A stretch of DNA of 64,000 nucleotides from Caldicellulosiruptor diazotrophicus (GCF_017347585.1 NZ_AP024480.1:124001-188000); one strand, 5' to 3'. Positions 8,819-17,565 are shown, counted from the first letter of the stretch. The notes: a model not told the origin generated them from the letters alone. Made by a program: numbers and translations.

Positions 8819-9250
8819 ATGTATATATATAATGTGATGAAAACTTTGATAGAGTATGCAAGTCGTTCAAATGACATTCCAGTTGCTGCAGCTGTTGTTA
8901 AAAATGGTAAAATTATTAGCATCAAGAGAAATGACAGTAAAAAAGCTATTTACCATGCTGAGATTCTTGCCATAATTGACGCCACATCAAAGCTTTCTAC
9001 AAAAGACTTAAGAAACTGCGAGATGTTTGTGACAAAAGAACCGTGCCCAATGTGTATGAGTGCAATAGTTTTAAGTAAAGTAAAAAGACTTTACTTTGGT
9101 GTAAGGGATTTTAAGATGGGTGCTGCTGAGTCTTGTTTTAATCTTTCACAAAATCCTTTTTTGAATCATAAGGTAGAAGTGATAGGAGGAATATGCGAAG
9201 ATGAGTGCAGTCGTCTTTTAAAAAGATTCTTTGAAGAAAAGCGAAAATAA
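8819..9250 (+). CDS. tadA: tRNA-specific adenosine deaminase
   Basis: A 143-residue zinc deaminase that converts A34 to inosine in tRNA-Arg. Zinc ligands and proton shuttle are in place: H46-A-E48 and P75-C76-P-M-C79, with the same H-to-C spacing of 30 as in E. coli TadA. The C-terminal part with LNHKVEVIGGICEDEC also matches TadA rather than cytosine or guanine deaminases. The open frame extends upstream to a TTG at 8735, but AAAGGTG in front of the ATG at 8819 and family length favour 8819. It stands alone, between the exporter regulator and the RsbW-like gene. Confidence 0.8.
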   Translation: MYIYNVMKTLIEYASRSNDIPVAAAVVKNGKIISIKRNDSKKAIYHAEILAIIDATSKLSTKDLRNCEMFVTKEPCPMCMSAIVLSKVKRLYFGVRDFKMGAAESCFNLSQNPFLNHKVEVIGGICEDECSRLLKRFFEEKRK

Positions 9251-9389
9251 GCTTTCTGAATAGGTGAGTTTTAATACTTGGGTGTGTAAAGTAGAGAATT
9301 TGAGGGTATATATCAAGTAGAAGAGATTTTTCGAGCACAAAAGAGGTATTGATTGTGGTATTTTTGTAGGATGGATATTATAAAAAATT

Positions 9390-9866
9390 GTGAAAGAAGG
9401 TTGCGTGGAGGAGATGGAGAACAAATTTTTACAGCTTGTGTTTACAAGTAATCTCCAGCTTGTTAAAGTAGTAGAAAAAGAGATACTGTCATTTTTAACA
9501 AGGGAAACCAATATATCAGCTGATGAACTTTTAGAATTCAAACTTATTGTGAATGAACTTTTAATAAATGCTGTTGTCCATGGCAATAAAGAAGACAGTT
9601 CAAAGTCTGTAAAAGTAAAGGTTGGAGTAGTCGACAAAAAGCTAAGTTACATTGTTGTTGAGGATGAAGGGGAAGGGTTTGACATTGACAGGGTATTTAA
9701 AGAGTACACCCCATATGATGAAAAAGATGAGATAGAAGATTTATATGAATTTGGTCGAGGGCTTATGATAGTTGCATCACTTTGTGAGAAGGTTAAGCAG
9801 AACCAGAAAGGAAACAAGATTGTAGCTGTAAGAAGGCTCAAAAAAGAAGAAGATTGTTACGTTTGA
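9390..9866 (+). CDS. RsbW-like anti-sigma-factor type ATPase
   Basis: A protein of about 150 residues with a single GHKL ATPase domain: N-box NELLINAVVHGN, G1 box VEDEGEGFD and G2 box GRGLMIV. This is the layout of serine kinase/anti-sigma factors RsbW and SpoIIAB. No anti-anti-sigma (STAS) or sigma gene lies beside it, so its partner is unknown. The start is unclear: GTG 9390, GTG 9405 (AAGAAGG just ahead) or ATG 9414. A terminator follows. Confidence 0.75.
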   Translation: MKEGCVEEMENKFLQLVFTSNLQLVKVVEKEILSFLTRETNISADELLEFKLIVNELLINAVVHGNKEDSSKSVKVKVGVVDKKLSYIVVEDEGEGFDIDRVFKEYTPYDEKDEIEDLYEFGRGLMIVASLCEKVKQNQKGNKIVAVRRLKKEEDCYV

Positions 9867-9890
9867 GAAAGGATAAATAGTTAATCTCAG

Positions 9891-9930
9891 AAAAAAAGAC
9901 TGTCAAAAAGATGCGACAGTCTTTTTTATT
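9891..9930 (+). terminator. Intrinsic terminator after the RsbW-like gene
   Basis: Inverted repeat AAAAAGACTGTC / GACAGTCTTTTTT with a short loop and a T-rich tail; textbook form. Confidence 0.85.
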
Positions 9931-9945
9931 TTGTGTAATTTTTTT

Positions 9946-9991
9946 AGAAACTTTACAAAAGCTAAATAAAAGTTTCTTTTCCTTAGCTTTT
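9946..9991 (+). promoter_or_regulatory. Interleaved inverted repeats in the pectinesterase leader
   Basis: Arm A AGAAACTTT (9946-9954) pairs with AAAGTTTCT (9969-9977). Arm B AAAAGCTAA (9957-9965) pairs with TTAGCTTTT (9983-9991). Both are perfect 9-bp pairings in the order A-B-A'-B', so they form either two competing hairpins or an H-type pseudoknot. AT-rich, so chance cannot be excluded. Confidence 0.35.
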
Positions 9992-10061
9992 TGACCTTGA
10001 AAAAACTAAAGGGAAAGTTATAAAATTCTTAACAAATAAAAATGCTGAGGTGAAAAAGATA

Positions 10062-11270
10062 GTGTTTTCTTTGAAAAACTACCTTCCTGATGCTACTTTG
10101 TCCAAATACATGAAAGTTTTGGTCAGGGCAGATGAAAATGTTTTTTTAAAGATATTTCTCAACAAACAAATTCAAATACAAAGATATATCAGAGAAGGTG
10201 AGATTTTAGACCAGCTTGTTGTGCTAAATGAAGGAAAAAACAACTTGCAGATTGAAGGTGAAAATCTTGAAGGTAACAAGTATGTTTTGAATAAAAGTAT
10301 AAGGTATCTGGAAAAACCGTTTGCAATAGTTGACCAAAACTATGCTGGAGATGATAAAGACTTTGCAGGTGGGATAGTTTTTTGTAAAAGTTTAAAAAGT
10401 TTAGCTGAAATTCTCAGAAATAAAGACTCTTTATATAAATCTGTGTTTATAAGAAATGGAATTTATAGAGAAAAAGTAAATATTGATTCGTCAAGGGTAA
10501 TGCTGATTGGTGAGGACAGAAACAAAACCATTGTGACTTATTCTTTGGCAGCAGGACTTCCTGCAGAAAATGGAGAAATTTTATCCACTTCAAACACTGC
10601 AACTTTTACAATATCTGGAGAGGACTTTGTTGTTGAAAATATTACATTTGAAAATGGTTTTGATAGAAATGTTCCAATTGAGCACAGACAGGCTGTTGCA
10701 GTAAAAGCGATGGCTGACAGGTTAATATTTTTCAATTGCGTCTTTAAAAGTACTCAGGACACTCTTTATGCTGATTTTGGGAGACAGTATTACTATAGAT
10801 GCTACATCGAGGGAGATGTAGATTTCATTTTTGGTGCGGCAACAGCCGTATTTGAGGATTGTGTGATATGTTCTCTTGACAGGGAAGACACAAAGATAAA
10901 AGGCTATGTTACAGCAGCAAGTACAAAACCAGATAGCCAGTATGGTTTTTTGTTTATAAGATGCAAGCTTATATCCAATATAAATATAAGAGAAAAAGAG
11001 TGTGTCTATCTTGGAAGGCCATGGCATCCTTCTTCTGATCCTCACAGGTGGGCAAATGTTGTGTTTAAGGAATGCTATTTGGATGAGCACATTCATCCCG
11101 ATGGCTGGTGTGAGATGCATGGCTTTTGCCCTGAAAATGAGAGATTTTTCGAATATAGAAATTTTGGTCCTGGTGCAAAACAAAATCCCAAAAGACCTCA
11201 ACTTGATGAAATAGAAGCGCAGATGTACACAAAAGAAAATGTTTTAGGAGATTGGAAAGTAGAGATATAG
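10062..11270 (+). CDS. Cytoplasmic pectin methylesterase (CE8)
   Basis: A 402-residue CE8 esterase that removes methyl groups from galacturonate. After an N-terminal extra domain of about 80 residues comes the right-handed beta-helix, with RNGIYREKV, QDTLYADFGRQYY, the catalytic-Asp block GDVDFIFGAA and YLGRPWHPSSDP. There is no signal peptide, so it should act inside the cell on imported methylated oligogalacturonides. Start chosen at GTG 10062 because GAGGTG lies 9 bases ahead; GTG 10050 in the same frame overlaps that site. It is a close paralogue of the secreted CE8 domain in the 27600-32225 protein. Flanked by terminators, so probably transcribed alone. Confidence 0.85.
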   Translation: MFSLKNYLPDATLSKYMKVLVRADENVFLKIFLNKQIQIQRYIREGEILDQLVVLNEGKNNLQIEGENLEGNKYVLNKSIRYLEKPFAIVDQNYAGDDKDFAGGIVFCKSLKSLAEILRNKDSLYKSVFIRNGIYREKVNIDSSRVMLIGEDRNKTIVTYSLAAGLPAENGEILSTSNTATFTISGEDFVVENITFENGFDRNVPIEHRQAVAVKAMADRLIFFNCVFKSTQDTLYADFGRQYYYRCYIEGDVDFIFGAATAVFEDCVICSLDREDTKIKGYVTAASTKPDSQYGFLFIRCKLISNINIREKECVYLGRPWHPSSDPHRWANVVFKECYLDEHIHPDGWCEMHGFCPENERFFEYRNFGPGAKQNPKRPQLDEIEAQMYTKENVLGDWKVEI

Positions 11271-11293
11271 CAAGTGCTGTATTAATAAATCAG

Positions 11294-11317
11294 AAAGCAG
11301 GCATATGCTGCTTTTTT
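11294..11317 (+). terminator. Intrinsic terminator after the CE8 gene
   Basis: AAAGCAG / CTGCTTT stem around GCATAT, followed by TTTTATTTTT. Confidence 0.75.
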
Positions 11318-11453
11318 ATTTTTCCATTTAAAAGCGATTGACCAATCTTGTGTAATCATTTTGAATTTTATATTGCAATTCCTCAAAAAATTGAGTAGAA
11401 TATTAATAAGCTGACACATAAATCCACAATAAAGAAATAGGTGATGAAGAGAG

Positions 11454-12215
11454 ATGCTTTCGGCAACGCGCAGGCAAAAAATTAAAGAGATATTGATGGA
11501 GAAAAAGAGTGTGACTGTCACAGAGCTTTGCAACATTTTCAACGTATCTGACGAGACAATAAGAAGAGATTTGAAAAAACTTGAGCAGGAAGGGATAATC
11601 GAGAAAAATTACGGTGGGGCTATTTTAAAAGAAGGGGTATCAATAGTTCCACCTATTTCCCAGCGTTCAAAAGAGTTTATCCAAGAAAAAGAAAGGATTG
11701 CACTTGAGGCGATAAATAGAATAAAAGAAGGTATGGTTGTAATTTTGGATACAGGAACAACCACACAGCAGATAGCAAGAAAACTAAAGAGTTTTCAGCA
11801 CATAACTGTGATAACCAATGGCATAAATATAGTAAATGAGCTCATAACAAATAACAGTATAAACCTGTTTCTGGTTGGAGGCAAAGTAAAAAATTCTAAC
11901 TTTTCGACAGTTGGCCCAGAAGCTCAGAAAGCTTTTTTACAGTTTAGTGCTGATATAGCTTTTATAGGAACAAGTGGAATTTCTCTTGAAAAAGGTCTTA
12001 CAACCTCTGATGTTTTTGAGGCAGAAGTAAAAAGGGCAATGATAGATAGTAGCAAAGATGTAATAGTTGTTGCAGACAGCAGTAAGTTCAGGAAAAATGC
12101 AATGGTTTCATTTGCGACCCTCAGCAAAGTGTCTGAAATTATCACAGCAGGTGAGATAAGCGATGAACTTGTAGAAAATTTCAGACAAAAAGGTGTGAAG
12201 ATAACTGTGGTGTAA
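11454..12215 (+). CDS. DeoR-family sugar regulator
   Basis: A 253-residue DeoR protein: N-terminal helix-turn-helix (about residues 5-57, ending in the family signature SDETIRRDLKKLEQEG) and a C-terminal sugar-phosphate-sensing domain (VILDTGTTTQQIARKL, VITNGINIVNEL, and the KRAMIDSSKDVIVVADSSKF block). It heads an operon with a FGGY kinase, class II aldolase, isomerase-like protein and 2-hydroxyacid dehydrogenase, 54 bases before the kinase, and most likely represses that operon until a phosphorylated intermediate binds. Confidence 0.85.
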   Translation: MLSATRRQKIKEILMEKKSVTVTELCNIFNVSDETIRRDLKKLEQEGIIEKNYGGAILKEGVSIVPPISQRSKEFIQEKERIALEAINRIKEGMVVILDTGTTTQQIARKLKSFQHITVITNGINIVNELITNNSINLFLVGGKVKNSNFSTVGPEAQKAFLQFSADIAFIGTSGISLEKGLTTSDVFEAEVKRAMIDSSKDVIVVADSSKFRKNAMVSFATLSKVSEIITAGEISDELVENFRQKGVKITVV

Positions 12216-12269
12216 CTTTCTCAAAAGGATTAAAGAGGAGACTTTTACGTTGAAAGGGGCAAACCTTAA

Positions 12270-13763
12270 ATGGAAAAGATTCTTACCATAGATATTGGAA
12301 CAACTGCCTGTAAGGTGATGGTGTTTGACCTGCAAGGTAATATCTTGGCAAAAGCAAACAGAGAGTATCCCACATATACACCTCAGATTGAGTGGGCAGA
12401 ACAAGACCCTCTTGACTGGTGGAAAGAAGCTGTAGAAGGTATCAAGGAAGTAGCACAGGCAGCGGGGGCAGATGGCATTGTAGCAATTGGACTTTCGTCG
12501 CAAAGAGAGACAGTTGTTCCAATTGACAAGGAAGGAAATGTTCTGTCAAGAGCGATTTCATGGATGGACAGGCGTTCACGGCTTGAAGCCGAAGAGATTT
12601 CACGGCAGTATGGGAAAGAAACAATACATAAAATCACAGGTTTAATTCCAGACTCTACGTTTACCGCAACAAAACTTTTGTGGCTAAAAAAACATCAGCC
12701 AGAGATTTTACAAAAAGCTTATGTTTTCCTGCAGCCAAAAGAGTTTGTTGGGTATATGCTCACAGGTCAGGCTGCAACAGACCATTCCTTGGCCTCAAGA
12801 ACAATGATGTTTGATATAAACAAAAGACAGTGGTGGGAAGATATATTTAAGTTTGTGGGTATAAAAACCACTCAGTTTCCCAGACTTTGCTATGCAGATG
12901 AAGTCATAGGGTATTTGAAAGAAGATGTTGCAAAAATCCTGGGGCTCAAAAGTGGGATACCAGTTGTAAGTGGTGGTGGAGATAGGGCTTCAGAAGCATT
13001 AGGTGCTGGGATTGTAGGAAACCGTGTTATGGAGTCAACAGGGACTGCGACGAATGTTTCAATGTCATCAAACAGAGTACCAGAGAATCTTGACCCGAGA
13101 GTTGTGTGTTCCTGTCATGTGTTAAGAGACCATTACTTGATTGAGCAGGGGATAAACACAAGCGGCACAATTTTAAGATGGATAAGAGATAACTTTTACA
13201 GGGGCGAGAAGGAAAAAGGTGAAAACGTTTATGAGCTGATTGATAGTGAAGCTGAAAGTTCAAGTCCTGGAGCAAATGGTGTTGTGCTTTTACCATTTTT
13301 CATGGGTTCGCGCGCAACAAGATGGAACCCAGATGCAAAAGGAGTTTTGTTTGGTCTTACGCTGACACATTCAAGAGCGGACATTGCAAGAGCTGTGCTT
13401 GAAGGGATTTCATATGAGATAAGAGCGTGCATTGAGATTTTAGAGTCTATGGGTCTTAAAGCTGAGAGTATAGTTTCTATGGGAGGTGGCGCAAAGAGTA
13501 GAGTTTGGAACAAAATTAAAGCTGATATTTTGGGGAAGAATGTTGTTGTTGAAAAGGTACAGGAAGCAGCATCAAAAGGAGCAATGCTTCTTGCATCGTA
13601 TGCAATTGGTGCAAGGGAAAGCTTGATTGAGGAAAACAGAGAAGTGCTTTTTGAGTACCAGCCAGATAGCAAAAACCATGAGATTTATAACAGAGTGTAT
13701 GAAATATACAACCAGCTTTACAATTCAGTTTTTCACCTTTATCCAAGACTTTCTCAATATTGA
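12270..13763 (+). CDS. FGGY-family carbohydrate kinase
   Basis: A 497-residue kinase of the FGGY family, nearest in feel to xylulokinase. The N-terminal phosphate-binding motif is TIDIGTTACKVMVFD; DRRSRLEAEEI and the FGGY signature area follow, and the C-terminal ATP-binding motif is SMGGGAKSRVWNKIKADILG. It phosphorylates a ketose or related polyol. The class II aldolase next door suggests a ketose-phosphate that can be cleaved. The precise sugar cannot be assigned: xylulose, ribulose, fuculose, rhamnulose or apulose are all conceivable. ATG start; 19 bases before the aldolase. Confidence 0.75.
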   Translation: MEKILTIDIGTTACKVMVFDLQGNILAKANREYPTYTPQIEWAEQDPLDWWKEAVEGIKEVAQAAGADGIVAIGLSSQRETVVPIDKEGNVLSRAISWMDRRSRLEAEEISRQYGKETIHKITGLIPDSTFTATKLLWLKKHQPEILQKAYVFLQPKEFVGYMLTGQAATDHSLASRTMMFDINKRQWWEDIFKFVGIKTTQFPRLCYADEVIGYLKEDVAKILGLKSGIPVVSGGGDRASEALGAGIVGNRVMESTGTATNVSMSSNRVPENLDPRVVCSCHVLRDHYLIEQGINTSGTILRWIRDNFYRGEKEKGENVYELIDSEAESSSPGANGVVLLPFFMGSRATRWNPDAKGVLFGLTLTHSRADIARAVLEGISYEIRACIEILESMGLKAESIVSMGGGAKSRVWNKIKADILGKNVVVEKVQEAASKGAMLLASYAIGARESLIEENREVLFEYQPDSKNHEIYNRVYEIYNQLYNSVFHLYPRLSQY

Positions 13764-13782
13764 TGGTTAGGAGGTCTTTATT

Positions 13783-14619
13783 TTGCTTGTAAATTTGAAT
13801 GAGGTTTTAAGCTATACAAAAGTAAAAAAATTTGGTGTGGGGATGTTCAACGGACTTTCTGCTGACTTTTATGAGGGAGTTATTGATGCTGCAGAGCAGC
13901 TCAGGTGCCCAATTATCATCGGTGTTGCTGACAGGTTTGTTGACAGGCTTGATTTTGAGATGATTGCAGAGGTCATGATTTTCCTTGCGAAAAGAGCATC
14001 TGTTCCAGTGTGTGTTCATCTTGACCATGCAAAGAGTCTGAAAAATATCATGAGAGCGATAAAGGCTGGGTTTACATCTGTCATGTTTGATGGGTCAAGT
14101 TTGCAATTTGAAGAGAATATAAAGAGAACCAAGGAAATTGTTGAGATAGCGCACTCTGTTGGTGTGAGCGTTGAAGGTGAGCTTGGAGTTGTTGGTAGAG
14201 GAGATTTTGACTTTAAAAATCCAGAGTTTTATACAAAACCTAATGAAGCTGAGGAATTTGCACAAAAAACAAATGTTGATGCTTTAGCTGTTTCGATTGG
14301 TACAGTACATGGTGTTTACAAAGGTAAGCCTAAACTTGATTTTGAGAGGCTTTCTGAAATCAGAAAAAGGGTTGATTGTTATTTAGTTTTGCATGGTGGG
14401 TCTGGTCTTTCTGACGAGGATTTTAAAAAGTGTATAGAATATGGCATAAACAAGGTAAACATATTTACAGATCTGACACTTGCTGTAAATGCTCAGCTTC
14501 CAGAGTTTATAAAGCAAACTGAAGATTTGACCCCAGCAATATTTGAAAAGATAAGAGAGATTGTAAAACAAGAGGCTATTAAAAAGCTTAAAATCTTTGG
14601 CAGTTACAACATTATATAG
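13783..14619 (+). CDS. Class II ketose-bisphosphate-type aldolase
   Basis: A 278-residue zinc aldolase of the FbaA/GatY/KbaY family. Metal and catalytic residues are visible: H79-L-D81-H82 (Asp catalytic, His zinc ligand), EGELGVVGRG, the second zinc His in SIGTVHGVY and the phosphate-binding HGGSGL and KVNIFTDL. Start is TTG at 13783, fixed by AGGAGG 8 bases upstream and 19 bases after the kinase stop. It probably splits the product of the kinase to dihydroxyacetone phosphate and an aldehyde; a tagatose- or fructose-bisphosphate role is not excluded. Confidence 0.78.
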   Translation: MLVNLNEVLSYTKVKKFGVGMFNGLSADFYEGVIDAAEQLRCPIIIGVADRFVDRLDFEMIAEVMIFLAKRASVPVCVHLDHAKSLKNIMRAIKAGFTSVMFDGSSLQFEENIKRTKEIVEIAHSVGVSVEGELGVVGRGDFDFKNPEFYTKPNEAEEFAQKTNVDALAVSIGTVHGVYKGKPKLDFERLSEIRKRVDCYLVLHGGSGLSDEDFKKCIEYGINKVNIFTDLTLAVNAQLPEFIKQTEDLTPAIFEKIREIVKQEAIKKLKIFGSYNII

Positions 14620-14644
14620 ATAGAAATTTTTGGAGGTGTGAAAA

Positions 14645-15556
14645 ATGAACGAGCCAATTAAAAAGTATTTTAAGATAGGAACAATTCATTTTATGTCTTT
14701 TCCGGATGTAATTGGCGGCGAAGGTCCAATTGAAGAGACATTAAAAATAATCTTGGAAGACGATTACTTTGATGCAGTAGAAATCACATGGGTAAAAGAC
14801 CCAGAGGTAAGAAAAAGAGTAGCAAAAATGTTAAAGGATGCTCATGTAGCGGTTGCGTATGGTGCACAGCCGACTCTTCTTAGAACTGGTCAAAATCCGA
14901 ATGATTTGGACCCAGAAAAAAGAAAGCAGGTCATAAACTTTTTGAAAGAGAGAATTGATGAGGCGATTGAGCTTGGGGCTCAAGGACTTGGATTTTTGTC
15001 AAGGCAGTATGATGAAGCAAGAAAAGAAGAGGCATTTGAAGCATTGGTTGATACAACTTTGCAGCTTTGCGACTATGCAAAGTCAAAAGGCAATTTTATA
15101 ATTGAACTTGAGGTATTCGATTTTGATATAGATAAAAAGAGCTTGATTGGACCTGCAGAGCTTGCGGCAAAATTTGCAGAGAGAATCAAAAAAGAATATG
15201 ATAATTTTGGTTTGATTGTTGACCTTAGCCATCTGCCACTTACAAGAGAGACAGCAGAGCAAGCGCTCCTGCCAGTAAAAGATTATCTTACACATGTTCA
15301 TATTGGAAATGCGGTTGTGAAAGACCCAAGCCACCCTGCATATGGTGACAAGCATCCGATGTTTGGAATAGAAGGCGGCGAAAATGACGTTGAAGAGGTT
15401 ATTGAGTTTTTGAGAGTATTAAAAGAAATAGGATTTATGGACCCGGTAAAAAGACCAATTTTGAGTTTTGAAGTAACACCTATGGCAGGACAAGACCCAA
15501 AGATTGTTCTTGCAAGCTCAAAACGAGTATTAAATGAGGCATGGGCAAGATTATAA
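14645..15556 (+). CDS. Sugar isomerase/epimerase-like TIM barrel protein
   Basis: A 303-residue AP-endonuclease-2/xylose-isomerase-like barrel. Candidate metal ligands sit at the usual strand ends: Glu in FIIELEVFDFD, Asp/His in GLIVDLSHLPL, His in LTHVHIGNAVV and Glu in ILSFEVTPM. Such proteins isomerise or epimerise ketoses or act as dehydratases (IolE type). Within this operon it likely feeds the kinase and aldolase with the right ketose. AGGTG ribosome binding site, 25 bases after the aldolase. Exact reaction unknown. Confidence 0.65.
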   Translation: MNEPIKKYFKIGTIHFMSFPDVIGGEGPIEETLKIILEDDYFDAVEITWVKDPEVRKRVAKMLKDAHVAVAYGAQPTLLRTGQNPNDLDPEKRKQVINFLKERIDEAIELGAQGLGFLSRQYDEARKEEAFEALVDTTLQLCDYAKSKGNFIIELEVFDFDIDKKSLIGPAELAAKFAERIKKEYDNFGLIVDLSHLPLTRETAEQALLPVKDYLTHVHIGNAVVKDPSHPAYGDKHPMFGIEGGENDVEEVIEFLRVLKEIGFMDPVKRPILSFEVTPMAGQDPKIVLASSKRVLNEAWARL

Positions 15557-15625
15557 AGGTAGTTTGATAAAACAAATGATAAAAATTTCACATACGATTC
15601 ATAATTTTTTAGGAGGGAGCTTTAT

Positions 15626-16600
15626 ATGAAGATACTTGTAACAAGAAGAATAATGGAACCTGCGATTGAACTTTTGAAAAAGTATGGTGAGGTTGAGATA
15701 AACCCACACGACAGACCAATGACAAGAGATGAGCTTTTGTCAGCAATAAAAGACAAAGATGCAGTTTTAACCCAGCTTGTTGACAAAGTTGACAAAGAAT
15801 TTTTCGACCATGCACCAAATGTCAAGATTGTTGCAAACTATGCAGTGGGTTATGATAACATAGATGTTGAAGAGGCAACAAGAAGAGGTGTTTATGTCAC
15901 AAACACACCTGATGTTCTTACAAACGCAACAGCTGAGCTGGCATGGGCGCTTTTGTTTGCTGCGGCAAGAAGAATAGTTGAAGCTGACAAGTTCATGAGA
16001 GGCGGACATTACAAAGGTTGGGGTCCGATGCTCTTTTTAGGCAAGGGCGTGACAGGCAAGACACTTGGTGTAATTGGTGCTGGCAGGATTGGCCAGGCTT
16101 TTGCAAGAATGTCAAAAGGGTTTAACATGAAGATTTTGTACTATGACTTTGAAAGAAAAGAAAGCTTTGAAAAGGAAACGGGTGCTCAGTATGTAGCATT
16201 AGATGAGCTTTTGAAAGAAGCAGATTTTATATCAATCCATGTGCCGCTCACACCACAGACAAGGCATTTAATTGGCGAAAGAGAATTTTCTCTCATGAAA
16301 CCGTCGGCAATTTTAATTAACACAGCACGCGGGCCAATTGTAGATGAAAAGGCTTTAGTTAAAGCATTAAAAGAAAAGAAAATTTATGCTGCAGGGCTTG
16401 ATGTGTATGAGAGAGAGCCAGAGTTTGAGCCTGAGCTGGCTACACTTGACAATGTTGTAATGCTTCCTCATATTGGTTCTGCGACAGAAGAGTCAAGGCT
16501 TGACATGGCAATGCTTGCAGCAAACAATATAGTAGATTTCATTGAAGGAAGAGTTCCAAGAACACTTGTCAATAAAGAGGTTTTAAATAATAAGCAATAG
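15626..16600 (+). CDS. D-2-hydroxyacid dehydrogenase (glyoxylate reductase type)
   Basis: A 324-residue NAD(P)-dependent dehydrogenase of the D-isomer-specific 2-hydroxyacid family. Visible are the Rossmann motif GVIGAGRIGQ, the catalytic Arg in NTARGPIVD, Glu in YEREPEFEPEL and His in MLPHIGSATEES, in the correct order. It interconverts a 2-keto acid and a D-2-hydroxy acid, for instance glyoxylate/glycolate or hydroxypyruvate/glycerate. Last gene of the DeoR-led operon, with AGGAGGG before its ATG. If the aldolase yields glycolaldehyde-type products, this could be a redox valve; that is inference. Confidence 0.8.
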   Translation: MKILVTRRIMEPAIELLKKYGEVEINPHDRPMTRDELLSAIKDKDAVLTQLVDKVDKEFFDHAPNVKIVANYAVGYDNIDVEEATRRGVYVTNTPDVLTNATAELAWALLFAAARRIVEADKFMRGGHYKGWGPMLFLGKGVTGKTLGVIGAGRIGQAFARMSKGFNMKILYYDFERKESFEKETGAQYVALDELLKEADFISIHVPLTPQTRHLIGEREFSLMKPSAILINTARGPIVDEKALVKALKEKKIYAAGLDVYEREPEFEPELATLDNVVMLPHIGSATEESRLDMAMLAANNIVDFIEGRVPRTLVNKEVLNNKQ

Positions 16601-16625
16601 GAGATTGGGTTTTGAGAAAATATTT

Positions 16626-16655
16626 CCCTGCGGGAGTGAGATTATTCCCGCAGGG
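16626..16655 (+). terminator. Strong hairpin after the hydroxyacid dehydrogenase
   Basis: Perfect GC-rich 10-bp stem CCCTGCGGGA (16626-16635) / TCCCGCAGGG (16646-16655), unusual in this AT-rich DNA. The T-run is poor, so it may be a weak terminator or mRNA-stabilising hairpin. Confidence 0.6.
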
Positions 16656-16705
16656 GGATATTTAAGTCTGCAAAATTGATTGTTTTAAAAGACAGAAAAT
16701 AATGC

Positions 16706-16754
16706 TATAATATTTTTATGAATAATACGCAACAGTGTTTCACAATACGAAACA
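16706..16754 (+). promoter_or_regulatory. IclR/KdgR promoter -10 and operator
   Basis: TATAAT at 16706-16711, then the 19-bp inverted repeat TGTTTCACAATACGAAACA at 16736-16754, ending 12 bases before the IclR start. The TGTTTC/GAAACA arms are like KdgR-family operators (GAAAC/GTTTC halves), and a site just downstream of the start of transcription suits autorepression. Confidence 0.6.
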
Positions 16755-16766
16755 GGAGAGTATAAT

Positions 16767-17564
16767 ATGGCGCAAAATTTTATTCAATCAATTGAAAGAG
16801 CATTTGAAATAATCGAGCTTTTAGCTGTTGAGCCAAAAGGGCTTTCTGTCACTCAGCTTTCCCAAAAACTTTCTCTTCACAAGACTACCGTCCACAGAAT
16901 TTTGCAAACACTACTTAGCAGAGGGTATGTTCAAAAAGACCCTCAGACCTTGCGCTACAAACTTGGTGTAAAGTTTGTTGAGATTTCGAGTCTTTATCTT
17001 AACAACATTGAGCTCAGAACCGAAGCACATCCGTTTTTGCGTGAGCTTGTGGCTATGTTAAACGTCACTGTACACTTGGCAATTCTTGACGGTAGTGATG
17101 TTGTGTACATTGACAAAATTGAACAGGTAAACTCAATAAGGCTTTACTCCTCAATTGGCAAAAGAGTTCCTGCATACTGCACAGCGCTTGGGAAAGTGAT
17201 GCTTAGCAAGTTTTCAGATGAAGAAGTTGAAAAGATACTATCTACAATTTCTTTGCAGCAATATACAAATAATACTATCACAAATGTAGAAAAGCTTATT
17301 GATGAGATAAGATTTGCACGAAATAGAGGCTTTGCAGTTGACAATGAAGAGTTGCAAGAAGGTGTGAGGTGTATTGCCGCACCCATATATGACTATAGAG
17401 GGGAGATGATTGCTGCCATTAGCATTTCAGCACCAACGAGTGTGTTGCCACCTCACAAAGATGAAGAAATAGCGCAAAAGGTTGTGGAGACTGCAAAGAA
17501 GATTTCTCACAGGCTTGGGTATGTCGAGGGAAAAAAAGATTATCAAGGAAAGGAGATGCAATAG
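16767..17564 (+). CDS. kdgR: IclR-family regulator of uronate catabolism (KdgR-like)
   Basis: A 265-residue IclR protein: N-terminal winged helix (about residues 5-70, LSVTQLSQKLSLHKTTVHRIL), then the IclR effector domain with YIDKIEQVNSIR, GKRVPAYCTALGKVML and the DNEELQEGVRCIAAPIYD block. It directly precedes eda, kdgK, kduI and kduD with a one-base gap to eda, so it is almost certainly the KDG-responsive repressor of that operon. The gene symbol is by context; the family alone would not prove KDG as ligand. Confidence 0.78.
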   Translation: MAQNFIQSIERAFEIIELLAVEPKGLSVTQLSQKLSLHKTTVHRILQTLLSRGYVQKDPQTLRYKLGVKFVEISSLYLNNIELRTEAHPFLRELVAMLNVTVHLAILDGSDVVYIDKIEQVNSIRLYSSIGKRVPAYCTALGKVMLSKFSDEEVEKILSTISLQQYTNNTITNVEKLIDEIRFARNRGFAVDNEELQEGVRCIAAPIYDYRGEMIAAISISAPTSVLPPHKDEEIAQKVVETAKKISHRLGYVEGKKDYQGKEMQ

Positions 17565-17565
17565 G

